Positions 28,801 through 39,829 are shown, counted from the first letter of the stretch. The stretch is 64,000 bases of DNA from Strigamia acuminata (GCA_949358305.1 OX442324.1:868001-932000), one strand, 5' to 3'. Notes: generated by a model not told the origin, from the letters alone. Program-made: numbers and translations.

Positions 28801-30793
28801 CACTGGGACGTCTGCAGAGCAATCCCCTCGCCAGTCACCGCCGGGTTCTCCAGCTAGATACATCACATATCGCCGGAAAACCCGTGGAGCAGACTTATCT
28901 CACACAGTGTCGGTATTTGACGATACTCCAATGTCTCCTGCTCCAATTCAGCACATAGTCGGGACAGAAGTCTTGCCTGCTACGGATCGCCATACTGCAT
29001 ATATTTGGCGACCCATTGGGGGAGATTCCGAGTGCAGTGATTGGAGACGCGAGGAACACCTTCGGAAGGATCAAGTTCCGGGATCGATTAAAACGGACGT
29101 TTACTACTTTCCGATGCCCGGCATTCGACTTAGATCTCAGAGAGATGTTGATGAATACTGTATGCTCAACAACATCGATTATGACCACACTTTATTTATT
29201 TGGAGTAACATCGAGTATACATTACCTACTGTTCCGGGTGTTCGCCATGCGGCTCATCTTTGCAGAACGGAACCAGCTTCCTATGCTGAAATCCCGAAAT
29301 TCTCCGACGCTCCGAAATGGCGCGAAGCCATTAAAGAAGAGCTCGACACGTTTACCGAAAGAGAAGTTTATCTCGAAGTTCCAAGACCACCGGATACTAC
29401 GATTCTTGGCTGCAAATGGCTTTTTAAGCTGAAGACCGATGCAGCAGGGACGATCACCAGATATCGAGCTCGTTTAGTCGCCCAGGGTTTTCGTCAAACT
29501 CTCGGAGTCGACTACGATGAAGTTTTTAGTCCGGTGGTGAATTTCGTCTTAATTCGTTTATTCTTCTGTCTTCTCGTCGTGTTGCGTGGTTGGAAGGATG
29601 CACACTTAGATGTGAAATGTGCGTACCTGTATGGAGAGCTTAAGCACAAAGTCTACATGCGGATACCTGCAGGTGCCACATGTTCCAACCCCAACAATGT
29701 GTGGCTTCTCATCAAGTCACTTTACGGCCTCCACCAGTCGGGAAGACAATGGTTCGAAAAGTTAGACGAGACGCTTCGAGACCTCGGATTCCGAAGAATG
29801 CCCGCGTGTAATTGTGTTTACGTCTTCGGAAATTCCGCTATCATGTTAGTCTACGTGGACGATATTATTTTATTCTACGCATCCGACAGTGTTTTCGACC
29901 AATTGATCCGACTCATCAGTTCGAAATTCCAAATCGTCAATCTCGGTCCGATTACGAAATTGTTAGGCGTCGAGTTCATTCGTGATATGGGACGCACATT
30001 CATTTCCCAACGTGCTTATATCGCGAAGATCATCAAGAAGTTCGGAACCTCGACCAACAAGCTCGTGAAAGTTCCCGTGACACCCGGGACGACACTCATC
30101 AGAGGATCGACCGAGAATTTGGAAGATTTTCCATACCGCTCGCTGATCGGATCGCTGTTATTCTTGGCTTCGAGAACACGCCCCGACATCCTTTACTCCG
30201 TTATCCACTTATCGCAGTATAACACCTGTTATAATAAGACCCACATTCGAGCATTACTTCAAGTCTTGCAGTACGTGGCAAACACCGCAGACTTTTGTAT
30301 CGAACTATCGGGCTGTACATCTTCACAATTGTGGGCTTACACCGACGCTTCGTGGGCATGCGATCCGGAGACATCATTGAGTTTCGGCGGCTATATAACT
30401 TTCATCGGCAACATTCCAATCGGCTGGTCCTGTCGTAAACAGTCGACCGTGGCATGCTCAACAATGGAAGCAGAATTTATCGCCCTTGTTGAGTGTGTCA
30501 AGGAGCTTTACTGGTTGGACCACGTTTATTTTCAGTTTCCGATCCTCAACCGATTATCGCGACCCGTCATTTATTCCGACGCTCTCTCGGCCATACAGTT
30601 TACTTCCAACGATGTCGAAACTTCGAAAACTCGACATATTCGTGTACGATATCACTGGCTCAGGGAGTGGTATACGGCGGGACGTTTCGAACTCCGAAAA
30701 GTGCCCGGCGACCTGAACGTCGCTGACATCTTCACGAAGTGGCTCGGATCGGAACGTTTACAATCGTTGATTTCTCGGATTTTCCGATTGTGA
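25826..30793 (+). pseudogene. gag-pol: Copia-2 Gag-Pol polyprotein with one in-frame stop
   Basis: Starts at ATG 25826. Gag UBN2-type domain VGNYEQWQRSMRML… from about residue 17, CCHC knuckle CFNCDQMGHYANKC at about 231, protease VDCGATDHV at about 318 with Cys in place of Ser/Thr, integrase WHSRLGHLH…CNDCRIAKST (from about 565), catalytic Asp/Asp/Glu near 631, 694 and 729. At 28196-28198 a TGA replaces the Arg codon read as CGA in Copia-3 (ALSL*HLRK versus ALSLRHLRK). The same frame then runs on to 30793: RT FSPVVNFVLIRL, HLDVKCAYLYGE, YVDDIILFY (about 1342), RNase H YTDASWA (about 1505), and ADIFTKWLG at the end. One C-to-T change at a CpG explains the break. Confidence 0.95.
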
Positions 30794-30940
30794 CTTTATC
30801 GTGACATTCCTGTGTTAGTTTTTCCCGATTGTGAGAATCATCGAGATCAGTGGGAATATTCGGGCTTTCGTAGAGTTTTACAATTATAGTACCCGGCTCG
30901 GTGATTCGACTTTATTATTTACCTTTTGAATTAATGTTTA

Positions 30941-31411
30941 TGTTGTTTATCAATGCCAAATAGTCCTCCGTACTTGTTTTGCACATTTCTTAATGTATTA
31001 CTGCATTATGCAGCCTAGTGTATTTATTAGGATTTATTTCATTATTTAACATTGGGCATAATGCTGCCTCTATACTGTTTACTTTTGTATTACTTATTAT
31101 TAACACCAGATGGTGTGCTTGTATGTTTTCTCTCAATCACAATGGCCGCTTGCATGCCAGCAAGCACTCATGTATTTTCTCCATCTAAATGGACCAAATT
31201 ATGTAAGCATTTTCGTTTTTATTAAACATTTAGTTTATTTTACATTGTGTTTGCTATATATGAGCACTTTAGAGTGCAGTGACTTTATTTTCCACCATTT
31301 TCAAGCGCTGGAGGTGCGCGCACGTCATTGCGCTCATATTAGCCGTGTTTCGGCATTTAAACTCGCTTCCACACACAGTATTTTATACTGTGAGCGCACT
31401 CCTCTGCTACA
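30941..31411 (+). repeat. Copia-3 5' LTR (471 bp)
   Basis: tgttgtttat…cctctgctaca, identical by eye to 37280-37750. TATA-like ctatatatgag lies near 31254 and attaaa near 31221. The last ten bases before the terminal a (cctctgctac) copy the 3' end of initiator tRNA-Met and pair with the adjoining primer site. Confidence 0.97.
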
Positions 31412-32265
31412 AGTGGTAGCAGAGGATGGTTGCTATCCTTGCAGCACGCCGAAACCGCTAATTTTTATCGCCATTTTCGCGAAATTCGCGAATTTGCGAT
31501 AAATTTTCTATTTGCAGATTGCGTCGATTTCCGCGACGATTTTCGTCTCTAGAACGTTCGAGACGACACGCCGACGTTCTCACGTAGTCTGCACGACCAG
31601 CTCTACGATTTTTCATTTAATTTCGTCCGGATTTCTGCGGGTTTCGCAATTTTCGAGACGAATTTCAATTTATTTCCAGATTTTCGCCATTTTTCCAACG
31701 TGAATCAACGTTGGAAACCCGCTTTACACAGCGTGAACGACGATTTGGACTAATTCCCGACTTAGTACACCGTGTACGGTCGTTGTATCGACGATTTTTC
31801 GACGATTTTCGCATTTTAAATGCGCAACTACGCCATTTTCATCTCTAGATTGGCGCAACGTCTCATCATACTAATTAAAAATTGCTTTTCAGTAGTCGTA
31901 ATTAGCTTGTTAGTATTTAAGATAGTATTAAGTTTTTGTGGGTCCCTTAGAATAGTTTGTGCCCTCCGGTTCAGTCGAACCACCGCACAAACTCATTCCT
32001 AGCCAGTGCTTACCGCGGCCAGCAGGTACTCCCGCGCCTCCAGGTAGGCGAACGGACCCCTGTGTGTTGGCTGGCTAGGGTTATCTGACCACTTCAGAAG
32101 TGGTTGCCCAATTCGATTGATATCCGCTTTGACAGTGCTTCGAATAGTGCGCCGCATTTGTGTTGTGCAAAGCGATATTGTGCTCCGAGACCGTCAAGTT
32201 CATCAATTGTACCATTTTCCGTCCTGTGTGCTTCGCTTCGGATTGTTTCGTAGCTCCACGTCATT
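31412..32265 (+). other. Copia-3 leader with initiator tRNA-Met primer site
   Basis: tggtagcagaggatgg (31414-31429) is an exact complement of the initiator tRNA-Met 3' end. The leader is about 850 bp with modules like those of Copia-2 and Copia-6: cgcgaaattcgcgaattt near 31477, and gcag/ccag after T-rich runs near 31519 and 31679. No convincing gene precedes the ATG at 32266. Confidence 0.7.
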
Positions 32266-35200
32266 ATGTCAAAATCCGTCGAAGCCAATTCCGGACGCCT
32301 TCCGATTCTCAGCGTAGGAAACTACGAACTATGGCAGCGCTCAATGCGCATGGTGCTGAGAAGTGAAGAGTTATGGGAACACGTAACTGAAGAAGAAGAG
32401 GCAGAATTCCTTAAAACCGCGGGTGACAAGGAAAAGAAGAAATACAAGCGTCGTAAAGCCAAGGCATTAGGCTTAATATACTGTTCTGTAAGCGAGGCGA
32501 AGAAGTCTGCGCTAGATGATTGTAAAACCCCGAAGGAAGCATGGGACATCTTAGCCAACATTTATGCGCCATCATCTCGTGCGCGACAGGCAGCCATGCG
32601 CCGCGAATTTTTGAATTTGCGCCTAGAGCAGGGCGAAGATATGGCCGACTTCTTAGGACGCGTTGACTATCATGTCCGCCAAATGAAGGATATCGGAGAG
32701 ATAACTTCGCCTGATCACCACGCTTACCAATACTTGGACTTATTGCCTCGTGAATATTCACAGATTTCATTCACAACATATCACTTGCCCAACGGTGAAT
32801 TTACACCAAAGAAAGTGTCTGAACAATTGCTCGCGGAACATATGCGACTCAAAGCTATGGATTCGCGCGACATAGACAATTCTAAATCTCCACGTGCCTA
32901 TGCTGGTGAAAAACAGCAACGTGGGAGAAATCGTTCTCGTCCCTCTCGACCGTTATCTTCGGTGCAGTGTTTTAATTGCCAGGAATTTGGCCATTACGCA
33001 AATAAATGTCCATTACCGCCGCGCCGAGATGACAAAAATCAACCGGCAGCTTCACTTCAAAGGAAGCCGAGGAGTTCAAGCCATAAACGCAATAAGAACT
33101 CAAACCGAGATGATTCTAGACCAAGGGGGAATTCCAGCGCAAGACGAGAAACAAACTTTTTCGCAAGTGCTCCACAACAGTTGCCCACAATTCACTTCAT
33201 GCAATCACATGAATGGATCGTGGATTGTGGGGCAACAGATCATGTGTGCCACGTCCAGGCTTGGTTTCAGGACTTTGTTAAAGTTGTGCCCTTTAACATA
33301 GCATTAGGTCAAGGACATTCCGAAGTTCTAGGAAAGGGCAAAGTCCAGATTATCTCCATGATCAACAACGTAGAATGTGTCGTAAATCTCCAAGATGTGT
33401 TGTATGCGCCAAAATTTGAGGCGAATTTGATTTCAGTGTCAAAAATGGATAAAACTAAACATCACATCCATATTTGGAATGGAGACGTTTATGTCTACAA
33501 ATCCGACATTAAACATCCAATGCTTCGGGCCAAAGAAAAGGGCGGCCTTTATTATGTCGACGGCTTGTGCCCACCTTCAACACTGATGTCAACAGTGGAT
33601 GTACCTATTGCGCAGTCAATTGCTCCGACCCGAACATTAGTCACGACAGAAGAGGATTTCATCCAGTATCCAAGAGCAAAGAAAAAGTCGAAAAATCCTG
33701 AACTTTTTACTGATTTTCGGCTTGAATTCCCTCCTTTGCCAAATGAAATTCCTCCACCTGCACCAATCAAAGTAACCCAGTCCAAGACACCTCCTGTACC
33801 TGTTCCTACCAATCCATTACCTCAAGTCCCATCCTTTGCCGACACATTAAAGGCAATTCCACCAACTTCCAAACCGAATCTAAAGTCGGCGAATCAAAAG
33901 AAAGTTGCAGCGCCTACGGTTAAAAAGGATGCGACTGGGATATGGCACAGCAGATTGGGTCATCTTCACACCAATGCAATGAAACTTTTGGCCGGAAATA
34001 ACCAGGTTTATGGAGTGACACCGGCAGAAGTGAACAAGGAACTTTCGTGTAATCATTGTCGAATTGCGAAATCAACGCGCATTTCCCATAAACCTGATGA
34101 ACATCCTATTTCTACAAAGGCTTTAGATCTCCTACACATGGACGTGTGGGGAGCATCAAGAACGACTTCCTACGGAGGCGCGCGTTATGTGCTAACGATT
34201 ATCGACGACGCCACGCGCTATGCCTGGATATTTCCGATGGCTCAAAAATCCCAAGTATTTGGATTGTTCAAAGACTACGTCACACGAATCGAACGAGTGA
34301 CGGGCAAACGAGTGAAGGCCATCCGAACTGACCGAGGAGGAGAATTCTTATCAAATGAATTCGAACGATATCTGAAAGAAACTGGAATTCAAGCCCAGCG
34401 GACCAATCCCCATAGCCCCGCTATGAATGGCACAGCAGAACGAATAAATCGCACAATGGCGGATTATACTCGTGCCATTTTAGATGAAACCGGATTACCT
34501 AATGAACTTTGGGCGGAATTCGCAGTGACTTTCTCTTATATAAAGAACCGGTGCCCTCATTCTCGTCTCAAAAATGAGGTGCCCTATATTTTGTGGCGAC
34601 GACGTGCCCTTTCGCTCCGACACCTCCGGAAGTTAGGCTCCAAATGCTGGGTACATCACACGGCTCCTGGCAGGGACAAATTGGATCCACGAGCTTGGGA
34701 GGGCTATTTGGTTGGATACGCCACGACAACGCGAGGTTATCGCGTCTGGAATCCAACAGATAACAAAGTCATCGAATCCATTCACGTCCAAATTGACGAA
34801 CGGCAATCCTACAAACGTTCCAGCCATTATCGAGGTCCGCAGCAACCGTGGATGGGACCAGATGAGGACCAATCGCATCAAACATCGCAAACTTATCAAC
34901 CATTGCGCATTTCACAACCGCATGTGAGGTTTGACGACGGACTGGAATATACTGATTGGCCCAAATTTCCGGATTCAGAGGATGAATGTGATACGGACTA
35001 TGACTCTGACGATTCGACCCCAGCGGGTGCTCAATTCCGAACTCCGCCAGCCACTCCAACTCCGGGATCTCCTATTCGAGCCCCTCTAATTACTCCAGTA
35101 ATAACGCCGGTGCCGAGTCCAGTCATTACTCCCGGCAATACACCAAGTCATACACCACCTGGTTCACCTCCGAGTTTTGTAAATGCTCGTCGAGGCTCTC

Positions 35201-37071
35201 GTGGAAATGCGCCACAAGCTCATCAAGCAGCCCACCATGGTCCACCTCCAACTGGAGCTGCAACTGCATATAAGTGGCGTTACATTGGTGGAGATACTGT
35301 GTGTAGACACTGGAAAAGGGAGGAACATTTACGCAAAGTACAGGAACCTGGAAAACTCAAAGTCGATGTTTATTATTTCCCAGAAGCAGGACTCCGATTA
35401 CGTTCTAGAGGTGACGTTGAGGAATTCTGTCACATGAACAACATTCCTTATGATCCTGAACTATTTTATTTTGGCAATATGGAATATGAATTGGAGGATC
35501 TCCCACAACCACTTCCCAGAGTACACCTTTGTCGTCGTGATCCCACAAGTTACGCAGAGGCTGTAAGATTTCCGGATGCAACCAAATGGCAGGAAGCCAT
35601 TAATGAAGAGTTAGACACTTTTGCAGAAAGAGGCGTCTATGAAGAGGTCCCTAAACCGGAAAATACAACCATATTAGGGTGCAAGTGGCTCTTCAAACTG
35701 AAGGAAGATGCTCTAGGCAAACCAGCCAGATATCGCGCCAGATTAGTGGCACAGGGCTTTCGCCAAACTTTAGGTGTAGACTACGATGAAGTCTTTAGCC
35801 CTGTTGTCAACTTTGTTCTCATACGCCTATTTTTCTGCCTATTAGTAGTCCTCAAAGGGTGGAAGGACGCGCATTTAGATGTGAAGTGCGCGTACCTATA
35901 CGGCGATCTTGCGCACAAAGTATATATGCGCATTCCAGCTGGCGCAACATGTTCAAATCCAAATCATGTATGGCTCCTGATAAAGTCGCTCTATGGTCTC
36001 CACCAGTCCGGGCGCCAATGGTTTGAGAAATTAGATCAAACATTGCGCGATTTAGGATTTCGCAGATTACCAGGATGCAACTGTGTATACATATACGGAA
36101 CTTCCGCCGTGATGCTAATATACGTCGATGATATAGTTCTATTTTACGCGACGGATAACGTCCTTACACAATTAATTGCGCTCATCAGCACCAAATTCGA
36201 TGTCGTGAATTTAGGACCAATTACGAAACTCTTAGGTGTAGAGTTCATCCGTACTCCCAAAGGAATCTTCATCATCCAACGTGCATACATACAGAAGATT
36301 CTCAAGAAATTTGAAATTATCGCCGATAAACTCATCAAGGTCCCTGTAACACCAGGAACGACGCTCGTCAAAGGGTCGAAAGAGGACTTGCCAGAATTTC
36401 CTTATCGTTCGTTAATTGGCTCTCTTCTCTTCCTCGCATCGAGGACACGACCTGATATATTATTCTCAGTGATAATGTTGTCACAATTCAACAATTGCTA
36501 CAACCACACTCACATCAAGGCGCTCATGCAGGTTGTGCGCTATGTAGGCAATACTTTGGATTATGCAATTGAACTGTCAAATTGTTCCAATGGACAACTA
36601 TGGGGATATACTGACGCGTCCTGGGCCACCGAAGTCAGCACTTCTTTGAGTTTCGGCGGGTATATAGCTTTTATTGGAAACGTCCCCATCGGATGGAGTT
36701 GTAGAAAACAGACCAGCGTGGCGTGCTCAACGATGGAGGCGGAGTTTGTCGCCCTCGTTGAGTGCGTCCGTGAGCTTTATTGGCTGGATTACGTCTACAG
36801 TTCCGTCCCGATGCTGAATAGATCTTCATCACCTTTAGTGTTCTCCGATGCGCTTTCTTCCATCCAATTCACATCAAATGACGTGGAGAACAGTAAAACG
36901 AAACATATCCGAGTGAAATTTCATTGGATTCGGGAATGGTACACAGCAGGTGCATTCCAATTGCGCAAAGTCCCCGGATCAATGAACGTGGCAGACATTT
37001 TTACCAAATGGTTGGGCTCATCTCAACTGCGTCTGCTGATTTCCCGGATTTTCAATTTCAACCTATCGTGA
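32266..37071 (+). CDS. gag-pol: Copia-3 Gag-Pol polyprotein, intact
   Basis: Single 1601-codon frame from ATG 32266. UBN2-type Gag (VGNYELWQRSMRMV, LNLRLEQGEDMADFLGRVDYH), CCHC knuckle CFNCQEFGHYANKC at about 235, protease VDCGATDHV at about 319, integrase WHSRLGHLHTNAMKLL…CNHCRIAKST from about 559, catalytic Asp 625 (HMDVWG), Asp 688 (RTDRGGEF), Glu 724 (TAERINRT). RT: RYRARLVAQGFRQT, HLDVKCAYLYGD, YGLHQSGRQW and YVDDIVLFY (about 1285). RNase H: YTDASWA (about 1448), and the C-terminal ADIFTKWLG. All expected catalytic residues are present. The oddity is Cys in the protease D-C-G-A triad, shared with Copia-2. A proline/threonine-rich stretch (about 920-980) sits between integrase and RT. Confidence 0.96.
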   Translation: MSKSVEANSGRLPILSVGNYELWQRSMRMVLRSEELWEHVTEEEEAEFLKTAGDKEKKKYKRRKAKALGLIYCSVSEAKKSALDDCKTPKEAWDILANIYAPSSRARQAAMRREFLNLRLEQGEDMADFLGRVDYHVRQMKDIGEITSPDHHAYQYLDLLPREYSQISFTTYHLPNGEFTPKKVSEQLLAEHMRLKAMDSRDIDNSKSPRAYAGEKQQRGRNRSRPSRPLSSVQCFNCQEFGHYANKCPLPPRRDDKNQPAASLQRKPRSSSHKRNKNSNRDDSRPRGNSSARRETNFFASAPQQLPTIHFMQSHEWIVDCGATDHVCHVQAWFQDFVKVVPFNIALGQGHSEVLGKGKVQIISMINNVECVVNLQDVLYAPKFEANLISVSKMDKTKHHIHIWNGDVYVYKSDIKHPMLRAKEKGGLYYVDGLCPPSTLMSTVDVPIAQSIAPTRTLVTTEEDFIQYPRAKKKSKNPELFTDFRLEFPPLPNEIPPPAPIKVTQSKTPPVPVPTNPLPQVPSFADTLKAIPPTSKPNLKSANQKKVAAPTVKKDATGIWHSRLGHLHTNAMKLLAGNNQVYGVTPAEVNKELSCNHCRIAKSTRISHKPDEHPISTKALDLLHMDVWGASRTTSYGGARYVLTIIDDATRYAWIFPMAQKSQVFGLFKDYVTRIERVTGKRVKAIRTDRGGEFLSNEFERYLKETGIQAQRTNPHSPAMNGTAERINRTMADYTRAILDETGLPNELWAEFAVTFSYIKNRCPHSRLKNEVPYILWRRRALSLRHLRKLGSKCWVHHTAPGRDKLDPRAWEGYLVGYATTTRGYRVWNPTDNKVIESIHVQIDERQSYKRSSHYRGPQQPWMGPDEDQSHQTSQTYQPLRISQPHVRFDDGLEYTDWPKFPDSEDECDTDYDSDDSTPAGAQFRTPPATPTPGSPIRAPLITPVITPVPSPVITPGNTPSHTPPGSPPSFVNARRGSRGNAPQAHQAAHHGPPPTGAATAYKWRYIGGDTVCRHWKREEHLRKVQEPGKLKVDVYYFPEAGLRLRSRGDVEEFCHMNNIPYDPELFYFGNMEYELEDLPQPLPRVHLCRRDPTSYAEAVRFPDATKWQEAINEELDTFAERGVYEEVPKPENTTILGCKWLFKLKEDALGKPARYRARLVAQGFRQTLGVDYDEVFSPVVNFVLIRLFFCLLVVLKGWKDAHLDVKCAYLYGDLAHKVYMRIPAGATCSNPNHVWLLIKSLYGLHQSGRQWFEKLDQTLRDLGFRRLPGCNCVYIYGTSAVMLIYVDDIVLFYATDNVLTQLIALISTKFDVVNLGPITKLLGVEFIRTPKGIFIIQRAYIQKILKKFEIIADKLIKVPVTPGTTLVKGSKEDLPEFPYRSLIGSLLFLASRTRPDILFSVIMLSQFNNCYNHTHIKALMQVVRYVGNTLDYAIELSNCSNGQLWGYTDASWATEVSTSLSFGGYIAFIGNVPIGWSCRKQTSVACSTMEAEFVALVECVRELYWLDYVYSSVPMLNRSSSPLVFSDALSSIQFTSNDVENSKTKHIRVKFHWIREWYTAGAFQLRKVPGSMNVADIFTKWLGSSQLRLLISRIFNFNLS

Positions 37072-37279
37072 CATTCTTAATTTAGTTTTACCCGAATTTT
37101 GAGGATCATCGAGTTCCAGTGGGAATTTTCGGGCTTCCGTAGCGATTCATATAACAGTACCCGGCTCGATGTTCCGAATTATTATTTCCATTATTATTAT
37201 TCTATGTAAAGTTACATTTAAAGTTTTTCCCTTAACTTATTCTTTATTTTTGCGGCTATTTGTCATCGAAGGGGGAAAT

Positions 37280-37750
37280 TGTTGTTTATCAATGCCAAAT
37301 AGTCCTCCGTACTTGTTTTGCACATTTCTTAATGTATTACTGCATTATGCAGCCTAGTGTATTTATTAGGATTTATTTCATTATTTAACATTGGGCATAA
37401 TGCTGCCTCTATACTGTTTACTTTTGTATTACTTATTATTAACACCAGATGGTGTGCTTGTATGTTTTCTCTCAATCACAATGGCCGCTTGCATGCCAGC
37501 AAGCACTCATGTATTTTCTCCATCTAAATGGACCAAATTATGTAAGCATTTTCGTTTTTATTAAACATTTAGTTTATTTTACATTGTGTTTGCTATATAT
37601 GAGCACTTTAGAGTGCAGTGACTTTATTTTCCACCATTTTCAAGCGCTGGAGGTGCGCGCACGTCATTGCGCTCATATTAGCCGTGTTTCGGCATTTAAA
37701 CTCGCTTCCACACACAGTATTTTATACTGTGAGCGCACTCCTCTGCTACA
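37280..37750 (+). repeat. Copia-3 3' LTR (471 bp)
   Basis: Identical by eye to 30941-31411, preceded by the purine tract aaggggg and followed by the TSD gttta and the remaining Copia-2 3' untranslated region. Confidence 0.97.
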
Positions 37751-37816
37751 GTTTATGCTATAATTCTAGTATCTGTTCGTATTTTCTCCTGAACATTTAA
37801 GATCGAAGAGGGGATT

Positions 37817-38356
37817 TGTTGGTCTAAGAACCACTCATGTTGTCGATATCAAATGTTTATTTACTATATGTTTTGTGTTCAAACACATTGTATTGATATT
37901 TGATCATTTATTTACTGTTTTCTCTATTTGGATTTAATTTCTGCTGTCCAGTATGTAATTCCATACTTTGCTTATGTTTTACTTAGATGATTTGTTCTTT
38001 AATTTAAAATTTAATGTTAATAACTGTCACCAGAGTGCTGTGACACTCTTATCCCGAATCCAAGATGGCAGCGCACACAGGTGTGTGCACTTTCACATCT
38101 TTTCACCTTTGGAAATCCATTTATGTAAGATATGGTTTACTTTTTATTAAACTTTTATGTTTTTAAGTGTTTACCTTCACTTTAGAGCACCCTCAGTGCT
38201 ATTTAAGCGCATATAAGCGACCATAAATCACGCGCTCGCTCGAATCGCATCACGCGATTCTGTTATCGGAATTAACCGTCGCGCATTTGCAACGCGCTTT
38301 ATTTCACGCTTCCACATCGGTTCATTTGCCGATTATTTGCGCACCACTCACCTACA
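37817..38356 (+). repeat. Copia-2 3' LTR (540 bp), uninterrupted
   Basis: tgttggtcta…cacctaca. It serves as the empty-site version of the Gypsy-B insertion, reading straight through gtgacactcttatcccg. It contains tgatttgttcttt at 37988-38000 and caagatggcagc at 38061-38072. It is followed by ttaat and Gypsy-A spacer. Confidence 0.97.
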
Positions 38357-38361
38357 TTAAT

Positions 38362-38949
38362 ATCCACGATCGCGAGAGCGATTGTTTTTTCTCCCTATTG
38401 TTTGTTTTCAAGGACGCGATCGCAGACTTAAAGTCGCCTCGCTCCTTGAAAATGACTCACGACAACGATGTGAGCGTGACAAAGGAAACGAGCCTCTTTT
38501 ATATTTCCAAGAATGGAAATAATTAATCAAATAGATTATTAAATAATTTATGGGACTTTTATTCCTATTTTCCATTCGCTACTTTGTTCGTGAATTTTTT
38601 CCGATGATAAACTTAATTAGATTCGTTTTAAATTCGATTTTACTTCCAAATTTTGGAATAGTTATTAGATAAATTTATCTTTTTACGATTTATTTACGAA
38701 GAGAACATTTATTTACGTGTTCTATATTGTCATTTGGAGCTTTTACGAACAATTTCGCGAATTTATTTGTTTAATACGAATATACAATTTAATTTTAATT
38801 TAAATAATCCGAAGAGAATTCCCGGATTAATATGCTCGATTCCGTCGCGTGGTTATCGTTGGACGTGAGCCAGATATGCCAAGAAGACTCTTTCTTCCTG
38901 ACAAGGACGAACGGCCGCACGTTTCAGCGACGTTCCTCGAGCCCACCCT
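38362..38949 (+). other. Gypsy-A spacer, second part, with a row of hairpins
   Basis: Non-coding. Between 38405 and 38521 three inverted repeats follow one another: ttttcaagga/tccttgaaaa (38405-38414, 38443-38452), ctcac/gtgag (38456-38474) and tatttcc/ggaaata (38502-38521). The remainder is AT-rich without a recognisable feature up to Copia-4. Confidence 0.6.
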
Positions 38950-38954
38950 TATAT

Positions 38955-39829
38955 TGTTGGGAATTGCGTAAATGTCCCACGTTGACCTCATGTTAAAGCT
39001 ACACGGCAATCGTGTTTAATAAATTTGAATTCGAGATATTATGTTTGTTTTAGCCGAAATGTTGAAGGCACTCGAATATATATGATGTATTTAGTGTGTA
39101 ACAATGATCTTATGTTCCAAAATGTATGTTGTTGCGATTATATATGAATTTCGGTGTATTTGGCATAATGTCTGTGCTATTTGTTGATTGTTTGCTGCGT
39201 GAGGGCGCTACGTGTAAGTCCATAGCGCACTTGCGTTGCACTGGTTGAGATTGATGATTTCACAATGATGACATCATCAAACTAAGTGATTATTTCTTTA
39301 TGTAATAATTGGCGAATTAACTGTATAATTTGTTCTTTGTAAATACGTTATATGACATCACATGAATAAAACTTCACTCTGTTTTTGGTTTTCAATAAGG
39401 CAACATCGTGTTTTATTTGGTCTTACACCTAATTATACATTCATCAAGTTAGGGCTATTTTTATGAACTTCACCTACTTTCCAGAGCATGTGAGCAGTGT
39501 GTTTTCCAACATCACTTAGGCCCAACTACATTTACTTGGACAGTTTTGTGAAAACATCATGATTGGATTGATTTTCACCAAGGATTAAGTGTGATAATAA
39601 GACTATTATCACACGTGAGTACTTTATTTATATTATAACATTTATTTTCGTTAAATATTCCGAGACACGCACGTCGCAATTGAACGAACGTCACGTCGGG
39701 TATACGCAGCATCGTTGGACAGCCAAACCGCGCACGCTGCCCGACGTTTATTTCGGATAGGACACACACATCTGTCGCTTATTTAAAGTTTTCCACTGCG
39801 TGTATGTATGTTTTAGTGTATGTCCTACA
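38955..39829 (+). repeat. Copia-4 5' LTR (875 bp)
   Basis: tgttgggaat…gtcctaca. It differs from 44357-45231 at about five sites (for example ttgttgattg/ttgttaattg and gatttcac/gatgtcac). aataaaac near 39365 may be the polyadenylation signal. A minus-strand open frame (39575-39769) is repeated in the other LTR and is not considered a gene. Confidence 0.96.

Larger units (their letters stand above)
30941..37750 (+). mobile_element. Copia-3: complete, apparently intact Ty1/Copia element, TSD gttta
   Basis: A 6810 bp element with 471 bp LTRs that look identical, flanked by gttta at 30936-30940 and 37751-37755. It lies in the 3' untranslated part of Copia-2. A perfect initiator tRNA-Met primer site, an unbroken 1601-codon polyprotein and a purine tract (37269-37277) are all present. 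It is a good candidate for an active source copy. Confidence 0.97.
11548..38356 (+). mobile_element. Copia-2: Ty1/Copia element with Gypsy-B in its 5' LTR and Copia-3 in its 3' region, TSD ttaat
   Basis: Outer ends are tgttggtcta (11548) and cacctaca (38356), flanked by ttaat on both sides. Removing Gypsy-B with one copy of its TSD restores a 540 bp 5' LTR equal in length to the 3' LTR (37817-38356), with two differences by eye. Removing Copia-3 leaves a normal short 3' untranslated region and a polypurine tract (about 37806-37814). The polyprotein has one in-frame stop. It is a relative of Copia-3 and Copia-6. Confidence 0.96.

Noticed and set aside
31414-31429. tRNA gene suggested by initiator tRNA-Met sequence near several LTRs
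   Set aside because: Only 12-16 bases match and they abut LTRs; these are primer-binding sites, not tRNA genes.
39575-39769. 64-codon minus-strand frame in the Copia-4 LTR, repeated exactly at 44977-45171
   Set aside because: Its conservation only reflects LTR duplication; no protein features and no independent copy.
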